From NCBI GenBank assembly GCA_014843695.1, contig CM026391.1, positions 15,745,365-15,809,364 of the forward strand: 64,000 nt of DNA. The letters are read 5' to 3'. Under the pieces are notes generated by a model, which searched no databases, had not been told where the DNA came from, and worked only from the letters and a program-made list of their open reading frames with translations. Positions 20,190 to 31,900 of this stretch are shown here, piece after piece. Each line of letters opens with the position of its first letter. The stretch's first letter is position 1. Both the position numbers and the translations under genes were made by a program. The stretch is from Archivesica marissinica (lineage: Eukaryota; Mollusca; Bivalvia; Venerida; Vesicomyidae).

Positions 20190-23156
20190 TCAATCCTCTT
20201 CACCCCGGTTGGGGTATAGGGCCTTCACCACTGCTCTCCACTTGGACCGGTCCGTTGCTGCTGCTTTGGCTTCCCCCCAGGACATCCTGCTTCGGCGCAG
20301 CTCACTGTCCAGAGTCCTTCGCCATGTCGTAACTGGTCGACCTCTTGTCCGTGTGCCCTGTGGATTCCAATCCAGTGCTTGGCGTGCTATGTTGGGCTGG
20401 TCTCGTCGTAGAGTGTGCCCTATCCACCGCCACTTCCTCTGTGTGATAGAGTCTGTGATGGGGTCCTGTCTTGTTTGCCGCCACAACTCCTGGTTGGTGA
20501 TCTTTTCTGGCCATCTGGTGTGTAGGATCTGTCTGAGGCAGTTGTTGATGAATACCTGTAGTTTGTGGTCAAGGCCCTTGGTGCGTCTCCAGGTCTCAGC
20601 TCCGTACAAGAGGACTGTCTTAACATTCGTCTCAAACAGTTTGAGCTTTGTCTTGAGGTGGATGTTATTGTTGTTCCATACTGGCTTCAACGTCACAAAG
20701 GCATGTCGTGCTTTCCCAATACGGGCTTGGATGTCTTCTTCTGTTCCCCCCGTTTTGCTGATGACACTGCCGAGGTAGGTGAAGGAGTCAACATTATCGA
20801 TTGGATGGCCATCTATCTGAATGGGTATGTTCCTTGCCGCGTTTACCCTGAGGCACTTGGTCTTCTTAATGTTGATCTCCAGCCCTGTAGTCTTCGCAAC
20901 TGTGTGTAAGCGTTCTGACTTCTGTTGCATGTGTTGGTGTGTGTGGGACAGGAGGCCTATGTCGTCCGCAAAGTCGAGGTCCTCCAACTTCTCTGTAAGT
21001 GTCCACTGTATTCCTCTTGGTCTGTCTACTGTCGTTCTCATTATCCAGTCCAGTACGACGGAGAAAATGAGAGGCGAGAGCATACAGCCCTGACGGACGC
21101 CGGTGCTGACGGGAAATGGCTGTGAAAGGTTCATGTCATGGATCACATGGCAAGTGGTGTTGTTGTACAGGCTCCGAATAATGTTGATGATCTTTCCTGG
21201 TATGCCGGAGTGCCCGAGGATGCTCCATATGACGTCTCTATCAATCGTGTCAAACGCTTTCTTGAAATCGATGAAGTTGATGTAGATTTGAGACTGCCAT
21301 TCGATGGACTGTTCAACGATGATGCGGAGTGTTGCTATCTGATCCGTGCATGATCTTCCTGCCCTGAATCCTGCCTGTTCTTCCCTCAGCTTGGCGTTCA
21401 CTGCATTCTTGATCCTTTCTAGTAGGAGTCTTGTGAGGACTTTGCTTGGGATAGACAGTAGCTGGATGCCCCTCCAATTCTGGCAGTTGCTGAGGTCACC
21501 CTTCTTGGGTAGCTTGACGATGTGCCCTACTCTCCATTCTTCTGGAACCACTTCTTCATCCCAGACTTGCTGTAGAAGGTCTAGTAGTAGTGCTGCTGTG
21601 GTCTCAGTCGATGCATTCAGTGCTTCTGGTGGGATGTTGTCTGGCCCCGGTGCTTTCCCATTTTTGATCTTGTTGATGGCCCTTGTCACTTCATTCCTTG
21701 TGATCTGTCCCATCTCTACTTCCAGTTCTGGTCCGTCTGCTATGTCTGGTGGGTTGGTCACAGGTGTACCGCTGAGTAGTTCCTGGAAATGGTCCTTCCA
21801 CCTTGTCATCTGGTCTTCTGGTTTGGAGAGGGTGTTACCATCAACGTCCTTCACTGGTTTGTTGGGGTTGCTCCTTCTGCCGGAAAGTTGTCTAGTTATG
21901 CTGTATAGGGTCTTCGTGTCGTTGTGGTATGCTGCTTCCTGTGCTTGTCCAGCCAGCTTGTCTACCTGATCCCGTTTGTCTTGTCGTGCGCTCTTCTTGA
22001 CTTCTTTGTTCTTGGTGCTGTATTCTCCCTGGATGTTCTGTTTCTGTGCTCTGGTTTTCGCCTGCTTCAGTCGGTGCCGAATTTCTCTTCTTTCTTCAAT
22101 GATCTGGATGGTGTGGTCTGTGAGCCAGGTCTTGTACTTCTTCGTTCTAAATCCCAGCTTCTCTTCGCATGTCGTTGTGAAAGAGCATTTGACGCGGTCC
22201 CACTTCTTTTCCAACGATCCGTCTTCTAAGTCGGCTAGGGCCTGAAACCTGTTGCCGAGGCCGATGGCGAACTCTTGCTGTTGCTCTGCTGCCTTCAGTT
22301 TGGATGTGGCGTATCGCTTGTTCTGCTGGATGCCCGTCTTTCTTGCACTGGCAATTCTGACTTGTAGTTTGGCGATGACTAGTTCATGGTCGGAACCTGC
22401 ATCAGCTCCTCGATACGCTCTGACATCCGTGAGGGTCCTCCTCCATCTTCTGGAGATCGTGACATGGTCGATCTGGTTTGCTGTTGCCTGGTCGGGTGAT
22501 GTCCATGTGGTCTTGTGAATGATGCGATGTTTAAAGATAGTTCCACCGATGACAAGATCATTTAGCCCACAGAAGTTGACGAAGAGTTCCCCATTTTCAT
22601 TCGTGGTCCCGAGTCCCTCCTTTCCCATGACGGTCTCTCTACCAGTGTTGGTTCCTCCAACTTTCGCATTCATGTCACCCATAACAATGGTGATGTCCCT
22701 CTTGTGCACCCTGTCTAACACTCCTTGAAGCTGCTGGTAGAAGTCTTCTTTGGTGTCCATGGCTGCAGCGTTGGTTGGTGCGTAACACTGGACGATGGTA
22801 ACTTCTTGAAATTTAGAGTGAAATCTGGCGGTCAGTAGTCTGTCACTTATTGGTTCCCATTCCAAAAGACATTTGTGCGCTTTCTTGGTAAGCATGAGTC
22901 CAACTCCGTTGCGATGTGCATCGTTCTCATTTGCTGGTCCAGAGTATAGAAGCGTGTGTCCTGTTGCCAAAGTAACCTTTCCTGCTGTGGTCCAACGTAC
23001 CTCACTTAGTCCTAACATATCTATTTTATATCTATCCATCTCTCGGTACACCTGAGCCGCTTTTCCCGTTTCGTATAGTGTTCTTACATTCCAAAATCCG
23101 ATCCGTGAGACGTTCTTAGGGGAGAGAAGATTTGTCCACAGATTGCTCTGTTTCAT
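20190..23156 (-). CDS. RTE endonuclease-reverse transcriptase polyprotein, 988 aa
   Basis: A single uninterrupted 988-codon frame, typical of RTE ORF2 (about 1000 aa). The N-terminal APE endonuclease starts RIGFWNVRTLYETGK (residues 17-31) and carries SEVRWTTAG, MGDMNAKVGG and GSDHELVIAKL. A linker rich in Lys and Gln follows. The reverse transcriptase has GKAPGPDNIPPEALN, WRGIQLLSIPSKVL, EEQAGFRAGRSCTDQI, FIDFKKAFDTIDRD, GVRQGCMLSPLIF and the catalytic FADD at 20972-20961. The C-terminus has KWRWIGHTLRRD and GTRTRGRPVTTWRRTL, usual in this clade. The protein nicks target DNA and copies its RNA at the nick. The first ATG was chosen. It overlaps the upstream 70-codon frame by 41 bp, which could allow re-initiation. 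Confidence 0.9.
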   Translation of the reverse strand: MKQSNLWTNLLSPKNVSRIGFWNVRTLYETGKAAQVYREMDRYKIDMLGLSEVRWTTAGKVTLATGHTLLYSGPANENDAHRNGVGLMLTKKAHKCLLEWEPISDRLLTARFHSKFQEVTIVQCYAPTNAAAMDTKEDFYQQLQGVLDRVHKRDITIVMGDMNAKVGGTNTGRETVMGKEGLGTTNENGELFVNFCGLNDLVIGGTIFKHRIIHKTTWTSPDQATANQIDHVTISRRWRRTLTDVRAYRGADAGSDHELVIAKLQVRIASARKTGIQQNKRYATSKLKAAEQQQEFAIGLGNRFQALADLEDGSLEKKWDRVKCSFTTTCEEKLGFRTKKYKTWLTDHTIQIIEERREIRHRLKQAKTRAQKQNIQGEYSTKNKEVKKSARQDKRDQVDKLAGQAQEAAYHNDTKTLYSITRQLSGRRSNPNKPVKDVDGNTLSKPEDQMTRWKDHFQELLSGTPVTNPPDIADGPELEVEMGQITRNEVTRAINKIKNGKAPGPDNIPPEALNASTETTAALLLDLLQQVWDEEVVPEEWRVGHIVKLPKKGDLSNCQNWRGIQLLSIPSKVLTRLLLERIKNAVNAKLREEQAGFRAGRSCTDQIATLRIIVEQSIEWQSQIYINFIDFKKAFDTIDRDVIWSILGHSGIPGKIINIIRSLYNNTTCHVIHDMNLSQPFPVSTGVRQGCMLSPLIFSVVLDWIMRTTVDRPRGIQWTLTEKLEDLDFADDIGLLSHTHQHMQQKSERLHTVAKTTGLEINIKKTKCLRVNAARNIPIQIDGHPIDNVDSFTYLGSVISKTGGTEEDIQARIGKARHAFVTLKPVWNNNNIHLKTKLKLFETNVKTVLLYGAETWRRTKGLDHKLQVFINNCLRQILHTRWPEKITNQELWRQTRQDPITDSITQRKWRWIGHTLRRDQPNIARQALDWNPQGTRTRGRPVTTWRRTLDSELRRSRMSWGEAKAAATDRSKWRAVVKALYPNRGEED

Positions 23157-23328
23157 ACGCTCTCCTCTTGGTCGATACCGTAAATCCTCCGTAGTAGTTG
23201 CTGTAGTGTTGGTTTCTGTAGCGAGTTGTTGTTTTACGCGGTAGGGGTGCTGGCCCTACGCACAACCTTCCTCCTTTCTCAGTCGGGCTTAGGACCGTCC
23301 ATGGCGGAGTTGGGTAACGACTACGCAT
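23116..23328 (-). CDS. Possible short ORF1 of the RTE element
   Basis: A 70-codon frame begins near the element's 5' end (MRSRYPTPPWTVLSPTEK) and overlaps the main ORF start by 41 bp. RTE elements often carry such a short, basic ORF1 of unknown role. It has no recognised domain and may simply be open leader sequence. Confidence 0.4.
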   Translation of the reverse strand: MRSRYPTPPWTVLSPTEKGGRLCVGPAPLPRKTTTRYRNQHYSNYYGGFTVSTKRRAYETEQSVDKSSLP

Positions 23329-23633
23329 AGTTTATTCAGCATTCAGCATTAAACATTTCGTAACAAGGTTTTAATCTTTATTAACAATGTTTATAGCCTA
23401 CACAATTAGCATACATAATTATATAATGAATGAAAACAATTTTCGAAATTAATTATTTCATAACTAAAGATTAAGCTTGTGAACATAATCGAGCAATTAC
23501 ACGGCTAAATTCGCCGATTTCGAAAATTTCGATCTTAACCATTTTAACGAAATTTAATTTTGAATTTTTAGCGTTAAACAAATTGCATCCGACAAATGAA
23601 TTGAATGTCAATGCGGAGAATTATTGTCGATAG

Positions 23634-23795
23634 ACGGATATGTAGTCCAGTGGTAATCCAGGGATCACAGGTTCGATCCCCCGTCTGACCATAATAAAAT
23701 TAACAGTCTTTCAGACGGGACGTTAAACCGAGGTCTCGTGTCGGTGCTTTACACTGTGCACGTAAAAGAACCAGAGGAGGCTCTGGTGCCTTTTG
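23634..23795 (+). mobile_element. SINE B, 3'-truncated
   Basis: GACGGATATGTAGTCCAGTG, CAGGTTCGATCCCCCGTCTG and TTAACAGTCTTTCAGACGGG give the tRNA-like head and first body half. The copy ends after AACCAGAGGAGGCTCTGG. The head lacks about 15 bp between its A box and the anticodon arm. Confidence 0.7.
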
Positions 23796-24451
23796 AGCTA
23801 ATAATTTATTTTAATAAATATATATATTTTTTAATATTTACCTATTTAGAATAGGAACATAGCGAATGAAACGTGACATTCCTTTGATCGTTAATGAAAC
23901 ATGAATTTTCATAACGTATTTGTTAAGTATAGATAACTTCAGTTTCAAGTGGATTTTACAGGTAAGGTTTATGCGAATTAAGTCTCATAAAATAAACTTG
24001 TGGTAACGACAGCGTGGATTACATTTGTATCTATGAACGTTAAGTCAACGATTTGACATTAATTAAGTGTGTAAGGAAATGACATATTCAATTACTATTT
24101 TGCCTTCTTCCTCCATATATTGAGCTGGGATCATTCAGCGAAATCTGGCTGTTAAATCTTGACCATGTACAGGCAATATACGAAGGTAATATTCTATATT
24201 TAATAATACACTGTAGGTCGTCTAGACACATGAACACACATGTATTAAGGGGGTATAGCTTTTCGAATTACTGAAAAGTGGGTGGCGAATTGTTATATAT
24301 TATACACTATATATATGTTATATTCATAAAAACACCCAAATAATAAGAGCCTTTGCACGGGAAACCCATGCTACGGTAAAACACAACTCTTAATATAATA
24401 AGTACATTTATAAGAATTCGATATTAAGGTGAGTAGCGCAAACCAACACGT
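23796..24451. other. AT-rich stretch without recognised feature
   Basis: No coding, SINE or tandem structure was recognised between the SINE B fragment and the MULE left terminus. Confidence 0.4.
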
Positions 24452-25860
24452 GGGTATCTCACTTTCCCCACTTTTTGATTTTTGGCCAGTGCAGACTGTC
24501 ACTTTCCCCACTTTCAATGTTCACACCTTTCATTTACCTGTAAGTAAGGTATACTGTGAAACTGAAATAACTGAACCACGTTTGTTTTCTAATATGTTAG
24601 CTAGCTGATTAGAGACAGTTAAAGACACTTAAAGTGATCTGATATGTAGTCAGTTAAAGACACCAATTAATTAACACAAACATGTGTTTGAAGATGACAA
24701 TTGTTCACTTAATGAAGTCAAACAATGTAATACTCATACAGCATTCACGCCATGATCGACGGGTACATGTGTACACTGGTATACGCCCTTCTGCCGAACA
24801 AACGTGAGGACACATACAGGCGCTTCTTCGAACTCGTTCAAGGTGCAGGTGACACTCATAATATCGAAGTAAAACCAGCGATTATCATGATGGCAGCTAA
24901 ACGCGGAGTGAGAATCGTATTCCCTGATATAAGTTCAAGCGTGTGGACTTGCGACTGAGTTTCGCGATAATGATGCCTTCCGCACGTTAGCTCGTAGAAC
25001 CGGTGTGTTGCCACTTGTGCCGATGCCATTGGTGGAGGTTGTTTGGTTCCATGCCCTGGAAAGCAACGACGATGACTCAACGCCTGTTGTCAGGTTCAAA
25101 GACTATGTCACTGAGCAATGGGTAGAAGGTGAAAAGCCGATGTGGAACCACTACGACAACGACGGGCCACGTACTACAAATCATGTTGAAGGTTGGCACA
25201 ACAAGGTCAACGGACTTCTCACCCACCCGCACCCCAACGTCTACAAAGTCATGGAACTATTCCGGAAAGAGCAGGCCATCAACGAAGTGCGACTGCTGCA
25301 GTACGCAAATGGCGGAAAGCGGCGACCAAAGAAGCGGCTGTATCGGTTCATCGAGGAGAGATTGGGCCACATGAAACAGAGGCTCGGGTCTGTGGAAGTA
25401 GATGTCATGGAGTACGCCGACGCAGCATCACATCTCATCAAGCTAGGACCATGAACAATATTGTGTATGACCAACACATTTGAGGATTTTGTCTGCTGAA
25501 CACTCATTATTTCTCCATGAAAATAAATGTGACATTTATATGTGCTACTAAGTCGCTAAATGTGCTTATTAAATGATATACGATGAAGGAACACAAAACA
25601 ATAAGCATGTGTATCCTCTTTTTATTGGTCAAATGTATGTAATAACAGTTTATTAAAACACCATCCTATGTTACTTTTATCAATTTAAAACACCATTCAA
25701 TTTGTGATTACAAACTTTTCGCAGTACAGAATACCAAATTTGGTCAATTATCACCAATTAAGTCCATTGTTAACCATAACAAAGAAGTCTCACTTTCCCC
25801 ACTTACAAAATCCCTACTTCTTTACCTGGAATCTATAAAGTGGGGAAAGTGAGAACACCC
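24452..25860 (+). mobile_element. Decayed MULE-type DNA transposon
   Basis: GGGTATCTCACTTTCCCCAC at 24452-24471 is inverted as GTGGGGAAAGTGAGAACACC at the right end (to 25860). Subterminal direct copies of TCACTTTCCCCACTT lie at 24499 and 25790. A Mutator-like transposase remnant sits between. The 9-bp duplication expected for MULEs was not recognised, so the termini are tentative. Confidence 0.55.
24727..25454 (+). pseudogene. MULE transposase-like remnant
   Basis: The first frame reads IDGYMCTLVYALLPNKREDT and YRRFFELV (from 24752), typical of the MULE catalytic domain. After VRIVFPDIS the reading breaks near 24930-24960 and resumes with FRDNDAFRTLARRTGVLPLV, WNHYDNDGPRTTNHVEGWHN, HPHPNVYKVMELFRKEQ. 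The domain normally has a TDFE acidic motif and a CxxH block between these parts; here MMAAKRG stands where TDFE is expected and the CxxH block is missing. The transposase is therefore inactive. The last 149 codons (25005-25454) are open. Confidence 0.7.
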
Positions 25861-25960
25861 CTCCCTGAAGTAGTTGTGGTCTGACTTCGCTAATCTGTGA
25901 AGTTAAGTTTTATAGCGATATGTTGTAATGATTGGAATTCATCACGACTTTGAGCATTTT

Positions 25961-28900
25961 GGTAACCACAAATACCACACGTTTGTTGGTAACCACAGAT
26001 ACCACACGTTTGTTGGTAACCACAGATACCACAGGTTTGTTGGTAACCACAGATACCACACGTTTGTTGGTAACCACAGATACCACACGTTTGTTGGTAA
26101 CCACAACTACCACACGTTTGTTGGTAACCACAAATACCACACGTTTGTTGGTAACCACAAATACCACACGTTTGTTGGTAACCACATATACCACACGTTT
26201 GTTGGTAACCACAGATACCACACGTTTGTTGGTAACCACATATACCACGCGTTTGTTGGTAACCACATATACCACACGTTTGTTGGTAACCACAGATACC
26301 ACACGTTTGTTGGTAACCACAACTACCACACGTTTGTTGGTAACCACAAATACCACACGTTTGTTGGTAACCACAAATACCACACGTTTGTTGGTAACCA
26401 CAAATACCACACGTTTGTTGGTAACCACAAATACCACACGTTTGTTGGTAACCATAAATACCACACGTTTGTTGGTAACCACAACTACCACACGTTTGTT
26501 GATAACCACAAATACCACACGTTTGTTGGTAACCACAACTACCACACGTTTGTTGGTAACAACAAATACCACACGTGTGTTGGTAACCACAACTACCACA
26601 CGTTTGTTGGTAACCACAAATACCACACGTTTGTTGGTAACCACAAATACCACACGTTTGTTGGTAACCACAAATACCACATGTTTGTTGGTAACCACAA
26701 CTACCACACGTTTGTTGGTAACCACAAATACCACACGTTTGTTGGTAACCACAGATACCACACGTGTGTTGGTAACCACAAATACCACACGTTTGTTGGT
26801 AACCACAGATACCACACGTTTGTTGGTAACCACAGATACCACACGTTTGTTGGTAACCACAGATACCACACGTTTGTTGGTAACCACAGATACCACACGT
26901 TTGTTGGTAACCACAAATACCACACGTTTGTTGGTAACCACAACTACCACACGTTTGTTGGTAACCACAAATACCACACGTTTGTTGGTAACCACAAATA
27001 CCACACGTTTGTTGGTAACCACAACTACCACACGTTTGTTGGTAACCACAAATACCACACGTTTGTTGATAACCACAACTACCACACGTTTGTTGGTAAC
27101 CACAAATACCACACGTGTGTTGGTAACCACAAATACCACACGTTTGTTGGTAACCACAAATACCACACGTTTGTTGGTAACCACAACTACCACACGTTTG
27201 TTTGTAACCACAAATACCACACGTTTGTTGGTAACCACAAATACCACACGTTTGTTGGTAACCACAGATACCACACGTGTGTTGGTAACCACAAATACCA
27301 CACGTTTGTTGGTAACCACAGATACGACACGTTTGTTGGTAACCACAAATACCACACGTTTGTTGGTAACCACATATACCACACGTTTGTTGGTAACCAC
27401 AGATACCACACGTTTGTTGGTAACCACAAATACCACACGTTTGTTGGTAACCACATATACCACACGTTTGTTGGTAACCACAGATACCATACGTTTGTTG
27501 GTAACCACAAATACCACACGTGTGTTGGTAACCACAGATACCACACGTGTTTGTTGGTAACCACAGATACTACACGTGTGTTGGTAACCATAACTACCAC
27601 ACGTTTGTTGGTAACCACATATACCACACGTTTGTTGGTAACCACAGATACCACACGTTTGTTGGTAACCACATATACCACGCGTTTGTTGGTAACCACA
27701 TATACCACGCGTTTGTTGGTAACCACATATACCACACGTTTGTTGGTAACCACAACTACCACACGTTTGTTGGTAACCACAAATACCACACGTTTGTTGG
27801 TAACCACAAATACCACACGTTTGTTGGTAACAACAACTACCACACGTTTGTTGGTAACCACAAATACCACAGGTTTGTTGGTAACCACAAATACCACACG
27901 TTTGTTGGTAACCACACATACCACACGTTTGTTGGTAACCACAACTACCACACGTTTGTTGGTAACCACAGATACCACACGTTTGTTGGTAACCACAGAT
28001 ACCACACGTTTGTTGGTAACCACAGATACCACACGTTTGTTGGTAACCACAGATACCACACGTGTGTTGGTAACAACAGATACCACACGTTTGTTGGTAA
28101 CCACATATACCACACGTTTGTTAGTAACCACAGATACCACACGTTTGTTGGTAACCACAACTACCACACGTTTGTTGGTAACCACAACTACCACACGTTT
28201 GTTGGTAACCACAAATACCACACGTTTGTTGGTAACCACAAATACCACACGTTTGTTGGTAACCACAACTACGACACGTGTGTTGGTAACCACAAATACC
28301 ACACGTTTGTTGGTAACCACAACTACCACACGTTTGTTGGTAACCACAAATACCACACGTTTGTTGGTAACCACAAATACCACACGTTTGTTGGTAACCA
28401 CAAATACCACACGTTTGTTGGTAACCACAACTACCACACGTTTGTTGGTAACCACAAATACCACACGTTTGTTGGTAACCACAGATACTACACGTTTGTT
28501 GGTAACCACAGATACCACACGTGTGTTGGTAACCACAAATACCACACGTTTGTTGGTAACCACAGATACAACACGTTTGTTGGTAACCACAGATACCACA
28601 CGGTTGTTGGTAACCACAGATACCACACGTGTGTTGATAACCACAGATACCACGCGTTTGTTGGTAACCACATATACCACGCGTTTGTTGGTAACCATAT
28701 ACCACGCGTTTGTTGGTAACCACATATACCACACGTTTGTTGGTAACCACAACTACCACATGTTTGTTGGTAACCACAAATACCACACGTTTGTTGGTAA
28801 CCACAAATACCACACGTTTGTTGGTAACCATAAATACCACACGTTTGTTGGTAACCACAACTACCACACGTTTGTTGGTAACCACAAATACCACACGTTT

Positions 28901-31900
28901 GTTGGTAACCACAAATACCACACGTTTGTTGGTAACCACAGATACCACACGTTTGTTGGTAACCACAGATACCACACGTTTGTTGGTAACCACAGATACC
29001 ACACGTTTGTTGGTAACCACAGATACCACACGTTTGTTGGTAACCACAGATACCACACGTTTGTTGGTAACCACAACTACCACACGTTTGTTGGTAACCA
29101 CAAATACCACACGTTTGTTGGTAACCACAATACCACACGTTTGTTGGTAACCACAAATACCACACGTTTGTTGGTAACCACAAATACCACACGTTTGTTG
29201 GTAACCACACATACCACACGTTTGTTGGTAACCACAAATACCACACGTTTGTTGGTAACCACAAATACCACACGTTTGTTGGTAGCCACAAATACCACAC
29301 GTTTGTTGGTAACAACAAATACCACACGTTTGTTGGTAACCACAAATACCACACGTTTGTTGGTAACAACAAATACCACACGTTTGTTGGTAACCACAAA
29401 TACCACACGTTTGTTGGTAACCACAAATACCACACGTTTGTTGGTAACCACAAATACCACACGTTTGTTGGTAACCACAAATACCACACGTTTGTTGGTA
29501 ACCACAACTACCACACGTTTGTTGGTAACCACAAATACCACACGTTTGTTGGTAACCACAAATACCACACGTTTGTTGGTAACCACAGATACCACACGTG
29601 TGTTGGTAACCACAAATACCACACGTTTGTTGGTAACCACAGATACCACACGTTTGTTGGTAACCACAGATACCACACGTTTGTTGGTAACCACAGATAC
29701 CACACGTTTGTTGGTAACCACAGATACCACACGTTTGTTGGTAACCACAGATACCACACGTTTGTTGGTAACCACAAATACCACACGTTTGTTGGTAACC
29801 ACAACTACCACACGTTTGTTGGTAACCACAAATACCACACGTTTGTTGGTAACCACAAATACCACACGTTTGTTGGTAACCACAACTACCACACGTTTGT
29901 TGGTAACCACAAATACCACACGTTTGTTGATAACCACAACTACCACACGTTTGTTGGTAACCACAAATACCACACGTGTGTTGGTAACCACAAATACCAC
30001 ACGTTTGTTGGTAACCACAAATACCACACGTTTGTTGGTAACCACAACTACCACACGTTTGTTTGTAACCACAAATACCACACGTTTGTTGGTAACCACA
30101 AATACCACACGTTTGTTGGTAACCACAGATACCACACGTGTGTTGGTAACCACAAATACCACACGTTTGTTGGTAACCACAGATACGACACGTTTGTTGG
30201 TAACCACATATACCACACGTTTGTTGGTAACCACAGATACTACACGTTTGTTGGTAACCACAACTACCACACGTTTGTTGGTAACCACAAATACCACACG
30301 TTTGTTGGTAACCACAAATACCACACGTTTGTTGGTAACCACAACTACCACACGTTTGTTGGTAACCACAAATACCACAGGTTTGTTCGTAACCACAAAA
30401 ACCACACGTTTGTTGGTAACCACAACTACCACACGTTTGTTGGTAACCACAGATACCACACGTTTGTTGGTAACCACATATACCACACGTTTGTTTGTAA
30501 CCACAAATACCACACGTTTGTTGGCAACCACAACTACCACACGTTTGTTGGTGACCACAAATACCACACGTTTGTTGGTGACCACAAATACCACACGTTT
30601 GTTGGTAACCACAGATACCACACGTTTGTTGGTAACCACAGATACCACACGTTTGTTGGTAACCACAGATACCACACGTTTGTTGGTAACCACAGATACC
30701 ACACGTGTGTTGGTAACAACAGATACCACACGTTTGTTGGTAACCACATATACCACACGTTTGTTAGTAACCACAGATACGACACGTTTGTTGGTAACCA
30801 CAACTACCACACGTTTGTTGGTAACCACAACTACCACACGTTTGTTGGTAACCACAAATACCACACGTTTGTTGGTAACCACAACTACGACACGTTTGTT
30901 GGTAACCACAACTACGACACGTGTGTTGGTAACCACAAATACCACACGTTTGTTGGTAACCACAACTACCACACGTTTGTTGGTAACCACAAATACCACA
31001 CGTTTGTTGGTAACCACAAATACCACACGTTTGTTGGTAACCACAAATACCACACGTTTGTTGGTAACCACAACTACCACACGTTTGTTGGTAACCACAA
31101 ATACCACACGTTTGTTGGTAACCACAGATACCACACGTTTGTTGGTAACCACAGATACCACACGTGTGTTGGTAACCACACATACCACACGTTTGTTGGT
31201 AACCACAGATACAACACGTGTGTTGGTAACCACAGATACCACACGGTTGTTGGTAACCACATATACCACGCGTTTGTTGGTAACCACATATACCACGCGT
31301 TTGTTGGTAACCACATATACCACACGTTTGTTGGTAACCACAACTACCACATGTTTGTTGGTAACCACAAATACCACACGTTTGTTGGTAACCACAAATA
31401 CCACACGTTTGTTGGTAACCATAAATACCACACGTTTGTTGGTAACCACAACTACCACACGTTTGTTGGTAACCACAAATACCACACGTTTGTTGGTAAC
31501 CACAACTACCACACGTTTGTTGGTAATAACAAATACCACACGTGTGTTGGTAACCACAACTACCACACGTTTGTTGGTAACCACAAATACCACACGTTTG
31601 TTGGTAACCACAAATACCACACGTTTGTTGGTAACCACAAATACCACATGTTTGTTGGTAACCACAACTACCACACGTTTGTTGGTAACCACAAATACCA
31701 CACGTTTGTTGGTAACCACAGATACCACACGTGTGTTGGTAACCACAAATACCACACGTTTGTTGGTAACCACAGATACCACACGTTTGTTGGTAACCAC
31801 AGATACCACACGTTTGTTGGTAACCACAGATACCACACGTTTGTTGGTAACCACAGATACCACACGTTTGTTGGTAACCACAATACCACACGTTTGTTGG

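Larger units (their letters stand above)
20178..23335 (-). mobile_element. Apparently full-length RTE-type LINE
   Basis: The element has a short 5' leader, a small overlapping upstream ORF, one long intact EN-RT ORF, and almost no 3' UTR. The stop codon merges with a (TGA)n tail (plus-strand CATCATCATC at 20182-20191). Short size, APE endonuclease, no RNase H and a trinucleotide tail are RTE features. It is more GC-rich than its surroundings and has no inactivating change, suggesting recent insertion. No target-site duplication was recognised. Confidence 0.8.

Noticed and set aside
20209..22728. Plus-strand frames over the RTE element
   Set aside because: They are antisense shadows of the intact 988-codon minus-strand ORF.
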